A stretch of 64,000 nt of DNA from the NCBI RefSeq assembly GCF_001439665.1, contig NZ_LMAK01000014.1, forward strand, positions 1 through 64,000. Direction: 5' to 3'. The position numbers were made by a program, and so were the translations under genes. Shown piece after piece: positions 1-9,235 of the stretch. The notes beneath the pieces were generated by a model. That model was not told the origin of the DNA. It searched no databases and was given only the letters and a program-made list of their open reading frames with translations. How positions within the stretch are numbered: the first letter of the stretch is position 1; each line of letters opens with the position of its first letter. The DNA comes from Formosa algae (lineage in GTDB: Bacteria > Bacteroidota > Bacteroidia > Flavobacteriales > Flavobacteriaceae).

Positions 1-71
1 GCTATGGAAGCATTTGTGCGCTGGCATTTTTAATAGTATAATATGTTGTTCCTTATTTGATTATTTATAAA

Positions 72-953
72 ATGAGCAAATTTCTTTATTTTCAAGATGC
101 TGAGACGATACCTCTTTGGAAGACAAAAATTCCTAATGAAATATCAAATTCAGATTATAAAGAATTGCCGGTTTATAAAGAAAATTTGTTAGTAAGTACA
201 TCTCATGTTTCAACCCCAACTTTAACCATTTTCCAACCAAAGTTCGAAAAACCGAATCAGACAGGTGTGTTAATTTTTCCTGGTGGAGGGTATTCTCGTT
301 TATCGATAGATAAGGAAGGATTTAAAATAGGAAAATGGTTAAGTAGTATAGGAATTACTGCATTTGTGTTAAAGTATAGGTTACCATCTGATGTAATCAT
401 GGAAGATAAGACAATAGGTCCATTACAAGATGCTCAAGAAGCTATGCGGTATGTCAGAGAAAATGTTAAGAGGTACAACTTAAATATTGATAAAATAGGA
501 GTTCTAGGTTTTTCGGCAGGTGGACACCTTGCCGCAACATTATCAAATTGTTATAATGATGTTGTTTATAAGTCAAATAAAACAAGTGCGAAACCAAATT
601 TTCTATTGCTAATTTATCCAGTGATCAGCATGGAAGAAACCATAACACATAAAGGCTCTAAAAGCAAATTACTGGGAATATCGCCATGTAAATCGTCTGT
701 TATAAAACATTCAGCAGAATTACATATTGATAAAAATAGTATAATGACTTTTATAGTTCATGCATCTGATGATTTATCAGTACCGGTAGAAAACAGTCTT
801 AAATATTATTTAGCCTTAAAGAAACAGAATGTTTCAGCAGAGCTACACGTGTTCGAAAAAGGTGGTCATGGATTTGGGTTATGTAATGATAAAACTAATT
901 TACATTGGAAAAATAATTGCCAAAGTTGGTTAAAGCTCCATGGATTTCTTTAA
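72..953 (+). CDS. Alpha/beta hydrolase, carbohydrate-esterase-like
   Basis: Predicted serine hydrolase of the acetyl-esterase/xylanase-associated type, probably removing acyl groups from plant or algal glycans. The protein (293 aa) has the nucleophile elbow G-F-S-A-G-G with Ser148, an acid in the H-A-S-D-D segment (Asp233 or Asp234) and the catalytic His266 in G-G-H-G-F-G. The oxyanion-hole stretch F-P-G-G-G-Y lies near residue 75. I place the start at the ATG at 72; an in-frame TTG at 57 would add only five residues. No signal peptide is evident, so it may be cytoplasmic. It sits 143 bases ahead of a secreted lyase on the same strand, which suggests it belongs to the end of a polysaccharide-utilisation cluster lying mostly outside the window. 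The substrate cannot be read from the sequence. Confidence 0.8.
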   Translation: MSKFLYFQDAETIPLWKTKIPNEISNSDYKELPVYKENLLVSTSHVSTPTLTIFQPKFEKPNQTGVLIFPGGGYSRLSIDKEGFKIGKWLSSIGITAFVLKYRLPSDVIMEDKTIGPLQDAQEAMRYVRENVKRYNLNIDKIGVLGFSAGGHLAATLSNCYNDVVYKSNKTSAKPNFLLLIYPVISMEETITHKGSKSKLLGISPCKSSVIKHSAELHIDKNSIMTFIVHASDDLSVPVENSLKYYLALKKQNVSAELHVFEKGGHGFGLCNDKTNLHWKNNCQSWLKLHGFL

Positions 954-1096
954 TCATATTTTGTAATTGTAGTCATTCTAGAAAAGGGATCAAGAAGGCA
1001 AAAATTTGGCTTCTGTAATAATAAATTACTGAGATATATTTTTTTGATTAAAAATGTGCTCGAGAACACTAATAACTTAACTTTAAAACCAACATT

Positions 1097-3412
1097 ATGA
1101 GAAAAACCAACATTTATTATGTAACAACTTTATTTTTTATAAGTCTAATTAATATTCCGAATTTAATGGCTCAAGAGGCACAAATTTGGAAGAAATATAT
1201 TGGAGAGATTAATAATTCAGAGATTCCAGATCTGCCAAACTATAGTTATGCAGGGTATAAGCTAGGAGCAGAATCCATTCCTAGTAGTAACGCTACAATA
1301 TTTAATGTTACAGATTATGGAGCTATAGCAAACGACGACACTTCAGACGAAGATGGTATTAGAGGAGCCATAGCTGCGGCAGAAGCAGCAGGAGGAGGAA
1401 TAGTGTTTTTTCCAGAAGGTGAATTTATTGTTAATGCGACTTCGGGGAATGATCAATCAATAATAATTTCGGGATCTCATATTGTGTTAAGAGGTAGTGG
1501 CTCAGGTATTGGAGGTACTATTATTAATATGAAGAATGTTATGGCTCAAGAACCAGGAATGGTGGGTGTATCTCAATGTAATCCTATGTTTAGTTTCATT
1601 GGTACAGAAGAAGTATCAACTCACACAAATTTAATAGCTGATAGCGATAAAGGTACAAATTATATAACCGTTGATAATGCTAGTGTTTTTAATGGATTTA
1701 AATTTATCCGAATGTATATGGCTCCTAATATAGATGCAAATAGTTTGTATCTAGATGGTATTACAGAAGTAAATAGTATTTGGACAAATATTAATGACAC
1801 AGGAGTGGAAGCAAAAGAGTTCCATGAAATTGATTATATATCTGGTAACAAAGTGTACTTAAAAGATGAATTTATTGATGATATTGAATCAACTCATGGT
1901 TGGACTGTTCAAGGGTGGAATATGATTGAAGAGTCAGGGTTTGAAGATATTCATTTTAAAGCAAACTTTAAAGGACCATATGTTCATTTACAAAACTACC
2001 AAGGAGATTCAGGATGGAGAGCTACCAGATTTACAAATGCAGCTCATTGTTGGGTAAGACGTTCACGATTTACAAATGTATCTTATATAGCATCTACAGT
2101 AGACTCTTATGCGATCTCTATAATTCAAATTTTATTAGATGGAGTTCGTGGACATAGTACTGTAGATATTGCTAAAGCCTCACGATCATTAGCTGGATTA
2201 ATTTGGGACAATACTAATACAGGTCAATACCATGGTGTTAACATGTCTGGATATACTACAGGATCGGTTGCTTGGAGAGTAGAATCTACAAATGGGCGAG
2301 GTATAGATTTTCATGGTAGTTTTCCTAGATCAAACCTCTTTGATGCTTACGAAGAATATGATCTTGTAGGAAATGGAGGTGCAACAGAAAACTTACCAAA
2401 TCACCTAGGAGGGTTAACATTATGGAATTTAAGTAGAGTCGGACCTTTAGCTGTTTCTAATTATAATTTTTGGTGGTTTTGTAATTATTGTGCAGCTGTA
2501 GTAGCAAATCCAATTATAGTAGGAATGCATGGTACATCAACGACCTTTAATCAAGAAAGTGTAAAATATGAAGAAAGTAATGGTGCTAAAGTGTATCCTG
2601 AATCTTTATATGAGGCCCAAATAGAACATAGGTTAGGAACTAAACCGGCTTGGATTGATGCCGCAATGTCTGAATTTGAGGAGTTAAAAGATGAATGGTA
2701 TTTAGTGGCTGATAATTACACAGAGACCATCAATAATTTAGAGCTAGATACTTGGGGAAGCGTATCCTACATCGGAGATAATGGCTTTAATTGGAATGTG
2801 AATGCTAAAGGTGTTAGTGGGTTTATAGACGATACTAAAGAAATATATTTTCAGAAAGGCGTTACCGGAATTACTTCTAGCCCAATTCGCGGAGGTTTAA
2901 ATTCATTTTCAGTGGAATGTAAAAATCTTTGGGATTTAGCCGAAACCAGAAAAGTGGAATTACTTATAAATGGAGTTGTTGCTGGCTCTATTGAACATAA
3001 AGGAGATGAAGTTTATACTTTTTCTGTTGATAATATTGATGTTACAGAAGACTTTGTATTGGCCATTCGCAATGCAAGTGTCCCTGACTCAGGAGAGGAA
3101 TATAGAAGTTTGGCTATAGCATTCGATAATATTAAATGGTCTCGAACGTCAACACTAAGTGTATCAGAAAGTGATTTTTTAGATGTTAAATTATACCCTA
3201 ACCCTTCCAATACGGGAGTATTTAATTTAAAACTCGATAAACCAGCTACTGCTGTTATTTACGATATTGGAGGAAGAATTATCCAAAAAGAAATAAATTT
3301 AGATAGTGGAGTAAATCCAATAAATATTCCAAATACTAACGTGGGAGTCTATTTTCTTAGCTTGACTAATGATATAGGGGAGACTAAAATTTTTAAGCTT
3401 TTAAAAAATTAA
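1097..3412 (+). CDS. Secreted pectate-lyase-fold protein (DUF4955-like) with T9SS C-terminal signal
   Basis: A 771-residue exported protein, probably a polysaccharide lyase or hydrolase with a right-handed beta-helix. Residues 1-26 are a signal peptide ending M-A-Q. Around residues 65-115 is the typical start of a Pectate_lyase_3-type helix (F-N-V-T-D-Y-G-A, then A-A-G-G-G-I-V-F-F-P-E-G). The region near residue 510, with R-L-G-T-K-P-A-W-I, resembles the DUF4955 domain that often follows this helix in Bacteroidota. The last ~75 residues, starting at L-Y-P-N-P-S, are a Por secretion tail with G-V-Y-F-L-S and a K-terminated end, the usual type IX secretion signal. It is therefore likely released or surface-attached. 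Substrate unknown; marine relatives act on anionic algal polysaccharides, but that is inference. Confidence 0.78.
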   Translation: MRKTNIYYVTTLFFISLINIPNLMAQEAQIWKKYIGEINNSEIPDLPNYSYAGYKLGAESIPSSNATIFNVTDYGAIANDDTSDEDGIRGAIAAAEAAGGGIVFFPEGEFIVNATSGNDQSIIISGSHIVLRGSGSGIGGTIINMKNVMAQEPGMVGVSQCNPMFSFIGTEEVSTHTNLIADSDKGTNYITVDNASVFNGFKFIRMYMAPNIDANSLYLDGITEVNSIWTNINDTGVEAKEFHEIDYISGNKVYLKDEFIDDIESTHGWTVQGWNMIEESGFEDIHFKANFKGPYVHLQNYQGDSGWRATRFTNAAHCWVRRSRFTNVSYIASTVDSYAISIIQILLDGVRGHSTVDIAKASRSLAGLIWDNTNTGQYHGVNMSGYTTGSVAWRVESTNGRGIDFHGSFPRSNLFDAYEEYDLVGNGGATENLPNHLGGLTLWNLSRVGPLAVSNYNFWWFCNYCAAVVANPIIVGMHGTSTTFNQESVKYEESNGAKVYPESLYEAQIEHRLGTKPAWIDAAMSEFEELKDEWYLVADNYTETINNLELDTWGSVSYIGDNGFNWNVNAKGVSGFIDDTKEIYFQKGVTGITSSPIRGGLNSFSVECKNLWDLAETRKVELLINGVVAGSIEHKGDEVYTFSVDNIDVTEDFVLAIRNASVPDSGEEYRSLAIAFDNIKWSRTSTLSVSESDFLDVKLYPNPSNTGVFNLKLDKPATAVIYDIGGRIIQKEINLDSGVNPINIPNTNVGVYFLSLTNDIGETKIFKLLKN

Positions 3413-3475
3413 TTTTTCACAGAATTTCAAACCTATATTTTTTTAGTAAATACTATAATTATTTTATAAGTGAAG

Positions 3476-3510
3476 TGGGTATCTTATTGTTAGATACCCA
3501 TTTAATATTT
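3476..3510 (+). terminator. Rho-independent terminator after the lyase gene
   Basis: A 9-bp perfect stem (TGGGTATCT at 3476-3484, AGATACCCA at 3492-3500) with a 7-base loop is followed by a T-rich stretch. It lies 64 bases past the stop of the lyase gene and should end that transcript. Confidence 0.75.
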
Positions 3511-3627
3511 TTTAAAACATTAAATCACAGTTTTTTATGTGTTTTTGTGTTTAAATCAATTCTATGAATGTTTATTTATAATATTCATCGGCTTTCATAT
3601 ATTATAAATAATTTGATTACTCTATTT

Positions 3628-4224
3628 TTAATCGGAATGTTCATTTGATTTCTCATCCTTTGTCTCATTGTGGTTTGTCTTGTCATTCTTTTCTTTAGGC
3701 TTATCTTCATCGATATAGACAAGCGGATGATCTTCAACGCCCAGTCCTACAATTTTAATAATGCTCGCTACAGTATAGTAAAGCATTAATACAACGACAA
3801 TTAGACCACCACTAATTATGGCCGATAAACCCAAACTCATGTAGTACACTACGGTAAACCAAGAAGGAGGCACACTATCTGCTTCCACAATGGGAATATT
3901 AAACAGTTGAAAGATAATCATGGAGGTTACGAGTACGATGGTTACTGTTTTGGCAATGGTTAGAATGTGCTTGTAATGATCGTCTGTTAATTTCGATTTG
4001 GTATTCGAGCTTACACTTAATAAGGTCAGTAATAAAGCTAAGATAGTAGCCGAAGCAAGCACTACTGTATTGCATAACGTATTAATTCCAGATAAGGAGG
4101 CTCTGATTAATTGTTGGGCTTCATAGCCACTTACGGATCCTAAAACAAAAGCTCCAATTCCAACAATAATGGTTGCTGTGAGTCCGCCCAAAAGCGCTTG
4201 CATGTTGTGTTTTGATAGTTTCAT
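3628..4224 (-). CDS. Four-helix membrane protein of unknown function
   Basis: A 198-residue protein with four clear hydrophobic segments: about residues 9-31, 45-70, 88-108 and 124-150. The last ~35 residues are very hydrophilic and charged (K, E, D, N, H) and probably form a cytoplasmic tail. I recognise no catalytic motif or named family. The gene reads away from the lyase and shares its strand with the small membrane gene upstream at 4348-4512; the 123-base gap leaves open whether they are cotranscribed. Real-gene status is supported by the coherent membrane topology and length, not by homology. Confidence 0.6.
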   Translation of the reverse strand: MKLSKHNMQALLGGLTATIIVGIGAFVLGSVSGYEAQQLIRASLSGINTLCNTVVLASATILALLLTLLSVSSNTKSKLTDDHYKHILTIAKTVTIVLVTSMIIFQLFNIPIVEADSVPPSWFTVVYYMSLGLSAIISGGLIVVVLMLYYTVASIIKIVGLGVEDHPLVYIDEDKPKEKNDKTNHNETKDEKSNEHSD

Positions 4225-4347
4225 AAGCTGGTAGACATGTGGTTATACTGGTATTGTTTGTGACGGTTATCTGTATATTAATATCTAGAATAGAACAATG
4301 GTTGTACTATGTCTTGTATACAGTCATTATAATGAAAATATTTTCTC

Positions 4348-4512
4348 TTAAATGCGTCTGCCGTCAATCAAATTGTTAGAAATGGCCATTAAGGCTACCA
4401 CAAGCAATACATGCGTTAAACTCTCTTGAGTCAGACTAGCGATGACTCCAAAAAATCCTAATATCCAGGTTACAATACAAATTAGAGCTATTAGCCAAAG
4501 TATATTTCTCAT
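4348..4512 (-). CDS. Small Lmo0937-family-like membrane protein
   Basis: A 54-residue protein that starts M-R-N-I-L-W-L-I-A and ends G-R-R-I. It has two short hydrophobic helices: a W-I-L-G-F-F-G turn joins the first to a short linker, and L-L-V-V-A-L-M-A-I-S-N-N forms the second. This matches the layout of the tiny lmo0937-type membrane proteins common in Bacteroidota, often near stress genes. A closely similar copy is encoded at 22470-22640. Function is unknown; a role in the envelope or stress response is only a guess. Confidence 0.65.
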   Translation of the reverse strand: MRNILWLIALICIVTWILGFFGVIASLTQESLTHVLLVVALMAISNNLIDGRRI

Positions 4513-4986
4513 ATTACAGTTTTTTAGGTTTTACATTGTATTTATTAGATTTTTAATTCTACAACTTCCGTTGCAAGACCTAAATTAGTAGACTTTAAGG
4601 ATATATATTAACTCAAAGCATCTCGGATGTTAACTCTATTCATTTTTAGCGTCTGTGTTAACTACTTATAACGAGTGTGTTATATGTGGTTTTTGTCGTT
4701 TTTAATGTCTGAAGTAGGGATGAGATTTGTAATCTGATGAATTTATAGACGTGAGTTTGATTGATCTAGTTGTATAAAATATTGCTCTTCAGCTTAGTAT
4801 TTATGGAAGGAGACTCTTAATAAGAAGTATCTCATGTTATTTAAAATATTGACAATTGGTACGAGAAGTGCAGGTCATTTTTCATGGAAACCAAATCTCT
4901 TGAAGTAATGCGTAGTACGTTGCAGTTGTTATTAGGCGGTATTAATTGCTATGTTGTCAATCATTATAGTAATGAGGTATCGACAC

Positions 4987-5026
4987 TAAAAACCCGCATC
5001 CACATAATTTATCTGTTTCAGCGGGT
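4987..5026 (-). terminator. Terminator-like hairpin without an obvious gene
   Basis: ACCCGC (4992-4997) pairs with GCGGGT (5021-5026) across a 23-base loop. Read on the minus strand, the stem is followed by five T residues. No protein gene feeds into it on that strand, so it may end a small RNA or be a leftover from a lost gene. Confidence 0.35.
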
Positions 5027-5437
5027 ATTAAGGATTCAAAAATTTAATACCGTAAAATTACTTATTGAGTTTCTTAAGGTTTAACTCGAATGCACTAAAT
5101 ATTGTTCTTAATCGACTGTTTATCTGTGTATTTTACTAGTTTGACCTAAATAACAAGCATCTAAACTGTCAAATAAAGATATGATGTGTTTTAGTATTTA
5201 CGCCTAGAGAGGTGTGTTTGGTAATGGTGAAATAAGCTGCTGAGCTTAAGACTTTTTTTGACAATTGTTAGTCTTAGTCTTATTTCGTGTTTATAGTTTA
5301 AGTATGGCAAAATGATAGTTAAGAGCTTTGTTTTATGTGCTTTTGGATAATATGGTTACTTGTTGGTATGAATTGAGGTAATTTTTTTATCAAGTGATTT
5401 TTAAAATAAAATGGTTGTACAATAAAACCTATAATTA

Positions 5438-5453
5438 TTACGGCTTTCCGTAA
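5438..5453. promoter_or_regulatory. Palindrome TTACGG-N4-CCGTAA upstream of defence island 1
   Basis: TTACGGCTTTCCGTAA is a perfect 6+6 palindrome about 180 bases ahead of the first gene of the McrBC/RecQ run. Two more copies of the same core (TACGGnnTTCCGTA) lie upstream of hsdM at 41893 and 41995. The symmetry suggests a site for a dimeric regulator; which one is unknown. Confidence 0.45.
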
Positions 5454-5631
5454 GACAATATGCAATGTGTTTTGTATTTTTAGAACGTGATAAATTATTA
5501 CTACCCGTCTATGTCTAAATACAATACAGTTCACCTTTTAAAAACAAGTTCTATAGATTCGTTGCAAATTACTTGTCTATTGAAGTTAATAAAATGCTTC
5601 TTTGTAGTAGGTTTTAAATACATTTAAAATA

Positions 5632-6267
5632 ATGCAAAGTTTCAATATTATCCTTTTAATAACACTAAGTGTTATTCTAATAATAGTTGTTTATGTTTTA
5701 AGTACGCGTATTAAAGTCTTAGAAAATGCTTTAGAAGAGGTTGTACAAGAGATTGATTTTTTAAATAAAAAAGTTTTTAAAATACATAATCAATTAGATT
5801 TAAGCTCTAAATCTCAGACAAAACCTTCAGATAAGTTATCACCACAAAGAGGTATATCACCAAAAGAATTTACTGGCCTTGACACAGGTCTATCGGATCT
5901 AAAAAGACTAGGTAAAGGTGCTACGATCTATTTTATAAATAAAGATCAAGATCGTTATGATCTTACCACTTCGAATACACGTTTTTCAAATATAAACTCA
6001 ACAGTGCCCGTATGGTGGTTTGATATTCCTATTGAATTATTTAAACAAGATTTGCATTTACTTTTAAAAGGAAAACGTCAATTGTATTGGCTACGACTGC
6101 CAAAAGGAACCTTTGACTTACCACAACGGTATTTTTACATCAGACAGGATAATGGGAAAGTTCAGTTGCGTATTTCAACAGAACCTGGACGTTACTTTAT
6201 GTGCGATACAGCACCTACCAGTCGAGGAATTGCCTTTGAAAAATATGTGGTAAAAATTTATAAATAG
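5632..6267 (+). CDS. Membrane-anchored coiled-coil protein of unknown function
   Basis: A 211-residue protein with one N-terminal transmembrane helix (about residues 4-24), then a likely coiled coil (about 27-62, rich in L, E, I, K), a polar linker and a folded C-terminal domain from about residue 85. The C-terminal domain has no motif I can name; it contains V-P-V-W-W-F-D-I-P and a Y-W-L-R-L-P segment. It stands 55 bases upstream of the McrB-like gene on the same strand, and the next three genes follow closely, so cotranscription is likely. Its job could be to hold or sense something at the inner membrane for the restriction module, but this is inference from position alone. Confidence 0.6.
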   Translation: MQSFNIILLITLSVILIIVVYVLSTRIKVLENALEEVVQEIDFLNKKVFKIHNQLDLSSKSQTKPSDKLSPQRGISPKEFTGLDTGLSDLKRLGKGATIYFINKDQDRYDLTTSNTRFSNINSTVPVWWFDIPIELFKQDLHLLLKGKRQLYWLRLPKGTFDLPQRYFYIRQDNGKVQLRISTEPGRYFMCDTAPTSRGIAFEKYVVKIYK

Positions 6268-6322
6268 AATTAAGATTAAGTAGATTTTTTTGTTCAAATA
6301 AAACAGGTCATAATAACACAAT

Positions 6323-9232
6323 ATGAATACAGCATTATATACATTAAAAGTAGATTTTTTAGCCAATTGGCCCATTGAGAAGTTAGAACAGATGACCTTG
6401 GAGGAGTATACAAATCTAGATAAAACATCTTTTTGTTATTGGGTAGAAGCTATAACATCTGATTTGGGAAGTATTTGGGGTGGGTCTTCTTATAAATTTG
6501 GAATATTTAAAAGAAGAGATTTAGAATCTGTAAATTATGATGATAAAAGAAAATCTGATGGAGATTATGCTTGGTATGGAAAATATGGCGACACTAAAGA
6601 AGATGCTTTTACTACTATTAAAACGATTATTATAAAAATAGCAAAAGCTATTCAATTCGGAAACCTAAAAGCAATAGACGCTATTGATTTAGGCCATGCC
6701 TATAAGTGGAAGATCGCTTTTTTATATGGAGAATATAATTGCTTAAATGTGTTTAAGTTGGATGCCTTACGTGTTATTGCTAGTAATCAAAATATTAATT
6801 ACACTAATAAAACACCTGTTTCTGAATTTCATCAATCTATACTGGCTTTAAAGCCAAAAGAGACCGATTATTTTATCTATGTCCATGATCTTTGGAAACA
6901 ATACGAAATGCGATTAATTAATGTAAAAAAGGATTTTGCAAAATGGTTAAATATAAACACTTTCGAGTCGTATAGAGCCTATTTTGGTAATTCGACACTT
7001 TCTATTGAAGAACGATTAGATGAAATTAATACTTATTTTGAAGATATAGACTTTTTCTTAGTAGATCCTAAAAAAATAAATGACTTAGTAAGTACAATAC
7101 TGTTTTTGTTAAGTAAGAAAGAGCGAAGTAAAAATCCTGATTTTGTAGCATACGATTCTAAACATAGTAATGGTATTCCAAAAGCTATTTTAGGTAAAAA
7201 TAATTACATTAAATTTTTAAAGGAGCAATATGATTATACGCCACCTAATTATTGGCTATATGCACCAGGAAATAATGCAGAGCATTGGGATGCATTTTAT
7301 AAGAATGGTATTATGGCCTTAGGTTGGGACGAAATAGGTGATTTAACGCAGTACAGCTCTAGAGACGCAATAAAAGAGGCTTTAATAAATAGTTACGGTG
7401 GCGATACAGATAAAAGGAATGATGTCACAGCAAATGACGATTTGGCTAATAAAATAAAAATTGGTGATGTTATTATATCAAAAAACGGGCGCAATGTATT
7501 GTTAGGGTATGGTACCGTAAGTTCTAATTATTTTTTTGATGATCACCGAGAGGGGTATAAACATTGTAGAAAAGTAGATTGGAAGCTTAAAGGTAGATGG
7601 GAGGTATCTCATAATATGATTACAAAAACGCTAACAGATATTACAACCTATAATTCGGAATCTTCTAATCACGAATTTTATTATCAATACCTTATGAGTA
7701 CAATGAATGAAGAAAAAACGGAAAGATCAGCTTTGCCTGTTATAAAATTTCCTCTAAATCAAATTTTTTACGGTCCTCCAGGAACTGGGAAAACCTATAA
7801 TACTATAAATACAGCCATTGCTATTGCTAATCCTGAGTTTGATGTAAATCAAGATCGGACTATTCTAAAAAATGAATATAACAGGCTCGTTCAAGATGGG
7901 CAAGTTATGTTTACCACTTTTCATCAATCTATGAGTTACGAAGATTTTGTCGAAGGGATAAAACCCGTACTAAATCAAAACGACAAAAATATAGCATACG
8001 AGATTCAAGAGGGTGTTTTTAAAATTATTTCTAACCGTGCCAAAGGGGTTCAAGGCGATATAAAGTCAGGATCTGTAAATGTCGATTTTAGAAATTGTAA
8101 TTATTTTAAAATGAGTATTGGCGGAAAAAACCGTAAGGATGTTCACGATTGGTGTATTGCCAATAACAAAGTGGGGCTTGGTTACGGAGAAAATAATGAT
8201 TTATCTAGTCTAAGGTCTAAAGATTGGAATACTTACAAAAAAGACTTTATAGCTAAGTTTCCAGATTTAGCAGAGCAAACAACCTATTCCATAACGGCTA
8301 CTCATAGGTTTATAAATACGATGAAAAAGGGGGATGTTGTTCTAGTATCTTTGGGAAATCATATTATTGATGCTATTGGTGTTATAAAAGGCGATTATGA
8401 ATATGTCGAGTCTTCAGATATTAAATATCATCAATTTAGAGATGTAGAATGGATTGCTACTGGGGTGGACGCAAACCCCAGTGTATTTGTTGAAAAAGGC
8501 ATATCGCAACAAACAATTTATCAGTTTGATAATGATGATATTAAAATATATTACCTAGAAAGCTTGTTATCTAATAAAACAAAGCCTTCAAATCATCTTA
8601 ATTATGTTTTAATTATCGATGAAATAAATAGAGGTAATGTATCTGGAATTTTTGGAGAACTGATAACGCTTTTGGAATCCGATAAAAGAAAAGGGAATAA
8701 AGAGTCCTTAAGTCTCACGCTTCCCTATTCAAAAGAATCATTTTCTGTTCCTAAAAATCTATTTATTATAGGTACGATGAATACCGCCGATAAATCGGTT
8801 GAAGCTTTAGATTCGGCCTTAAGACGGCGTTTTGAATTTAAAGAAATGGCGCCCAGACCAGATTTGCTAGATGGTGTTACCGTAGATGGTATTGATTTAA
8901 AAGAATTGATGAATAATATAAATAGTCGGATTGAAAAACTTATAGATAAAGACCACTGTATAGGGCATAGTTACTTTTTAAAAGTTAAAGATTTAGAGGG
9001 TTTAAAATCCTGTTTTAGAAATAACGTAATTCCTTTACTCGAAGAATATTTTTATGGTGACTTTGGAAAATTAGGTCTAGTACTAGGTGGTAGTTTTGTT
9101 GAGAAAGTACCGACTTCAAATTTTAGTTTTTCAAGTTTTAATGATTACGATGGCGACGTTATTTCAGATTTAAAAGAACGGCCTATCTATATAATTCGAG
9201 ACGAACAATTTTGGGATTTTAAAGCCATTTAA
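6323..9232 (+). CDS. mcrB: McrB-like AAA+ GTPase with two EVE/PUA-like modules
   Basis: NTP-driven motor subunit of a modified-DNA restriction system (969 aa; E. coli McrB is about 460). Residues 1-290 form an unnamed N-terminal domain. Residues ~309-440, starting N-Y-W-L-Y-A-P-G, look like an EVE/PUA-type fold, a family that reads modified bases. The AAA+ core has Walker A G-P-P-G-T-G-K-T (484-491), the McrB-typical F-H-Q-S-M-S-Y-E-D-F-V-E-G, Walker B with D766-E767 and N-R-G-N, and the signature G-T-M-N-T-A-D-K-S near 816. Walker A and B are about 275 residues apart, because a second EVE-like segment (~593-735, with K-K-G-D-V-V and Y-H-Q-F-R-D-V-E-W) sits between them. The partner McrC gene starts 3 bases after the stop. 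The McrB assignment is firm; the base it recognises is unknown. Confidence 0.88.
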   Translation: MNTALYTLKVDFLANWPIEKLEQMTLEEYTNLDKTSFCYWVEAITSDLGSIWGGSSYKFGIFKRRDLESVNYDDKRKSDGDYAWYGKYGDTKEDAFTTIKTIIIKIAKAIQFGNLKAIDAIDLGHAYKWKIAFLYGEYNCLNVFKLDALRVIASNQNINYTNKTPVSEFHQSILALKPKETDYFIYVHDLWKQYEMRLINVKKDFAKWLNINTFESYRAYFGNSTLSIEERLDEINTYFEDIDFFLVDPKKINDLVSTILFLLSKKERSKNPDFVAYDSKHSNGIPKAILGKNNYIKFLKEQYDYTPPNYWLYAPGNNAEHWDAFYKNGIMALGWDEIGDLTQYSSRDAIKEALINSYGGDTDKRNDVTANDDLANKIKIGDVIISKNGRNVLLGYGTVSSNYFFDDHREGYKHCRKVDWKLKGRWEVSHNMITKTLTDITTYNSESSNHEFYYQYLMSTMNEEKTERSALPVIKFPLNQIFYGPPGTGKTYNTINTAIAIANPEFDVNQDRTILKNEYNRLVQDGQVMFTTFHQSMSYEDFVEGIKPVLNQNDKNIAYEIQEGVFKIISNRAKGVQGDIKSGSVNVDFRNCNYFKMSIGGKNRKDVHDWCIANNKVGLGYGENNDLSSLRSKDWNTYKKDFIAKFPDLAEQTTYSITATHRFINTMKKGDVVLVSLGNHIIDAIGVIKGDYEYVESSDIKYHQFRDVEWIATGVDANPSVFVEKGISQQTIYQFDNDDIKIYYLESLLSNKTKPSNHLNYVLIIDEINRGNVSGIFGELITLLESDKRKGNKESLSLTLPYSKESFSVPKNLFIIGTMNTADKSVEALDSALRRRFEFKEMAPRPDLLDGVTVDGIDLKELMNNINSRIEKLIDKDHCIGHSYFLKVKDLEGLKSCFRNNVIPLLEEYFYGDFGKLGLVLGGSFVEKVPTSNFSFSSFNDYDGDVISDLKERPIYIIRDEQFWDFKAI

Positions 9233-9235
9233 GTT

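Larger units (their letters stand above)
4513..5631. other. Gene-free interval of 1.1 kb
   Basis: No reading frame here looks coding. The two longest open frames (66 codons at 4884 on the plus strand, 71 codons at 5319 on the minus strand) have no recognisable features. The interval does hold a minus-strand terminator-like hairpin at 4987-5026 and a perfect palindrome at 5438-5453. It forms the upstream flank of defence island 1. No tRNA or tmRNA shape is visible. Confidence 0.6.

Noticed and set aside
1-42. A possible tail of a gene cut by the left edge
   Set aside because: Three frames give short, plausible ends (stops at 33, 42 and 69) and nothing favours one; too little sequence to call.
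4884-5084. A 66-codon plus-strand open frame
   Set aside because: No motif, no gene-like context, and it crosses the minus-strand hairpin at 4987-5026; likely chance.
5319-5534. A 71-codon minus-strand open frame
   Set aside because: Low-complexity, histidine- and isoleucine-rich translation in AT-rich DNA, overlapping the palindrome at 5438; likely chance.
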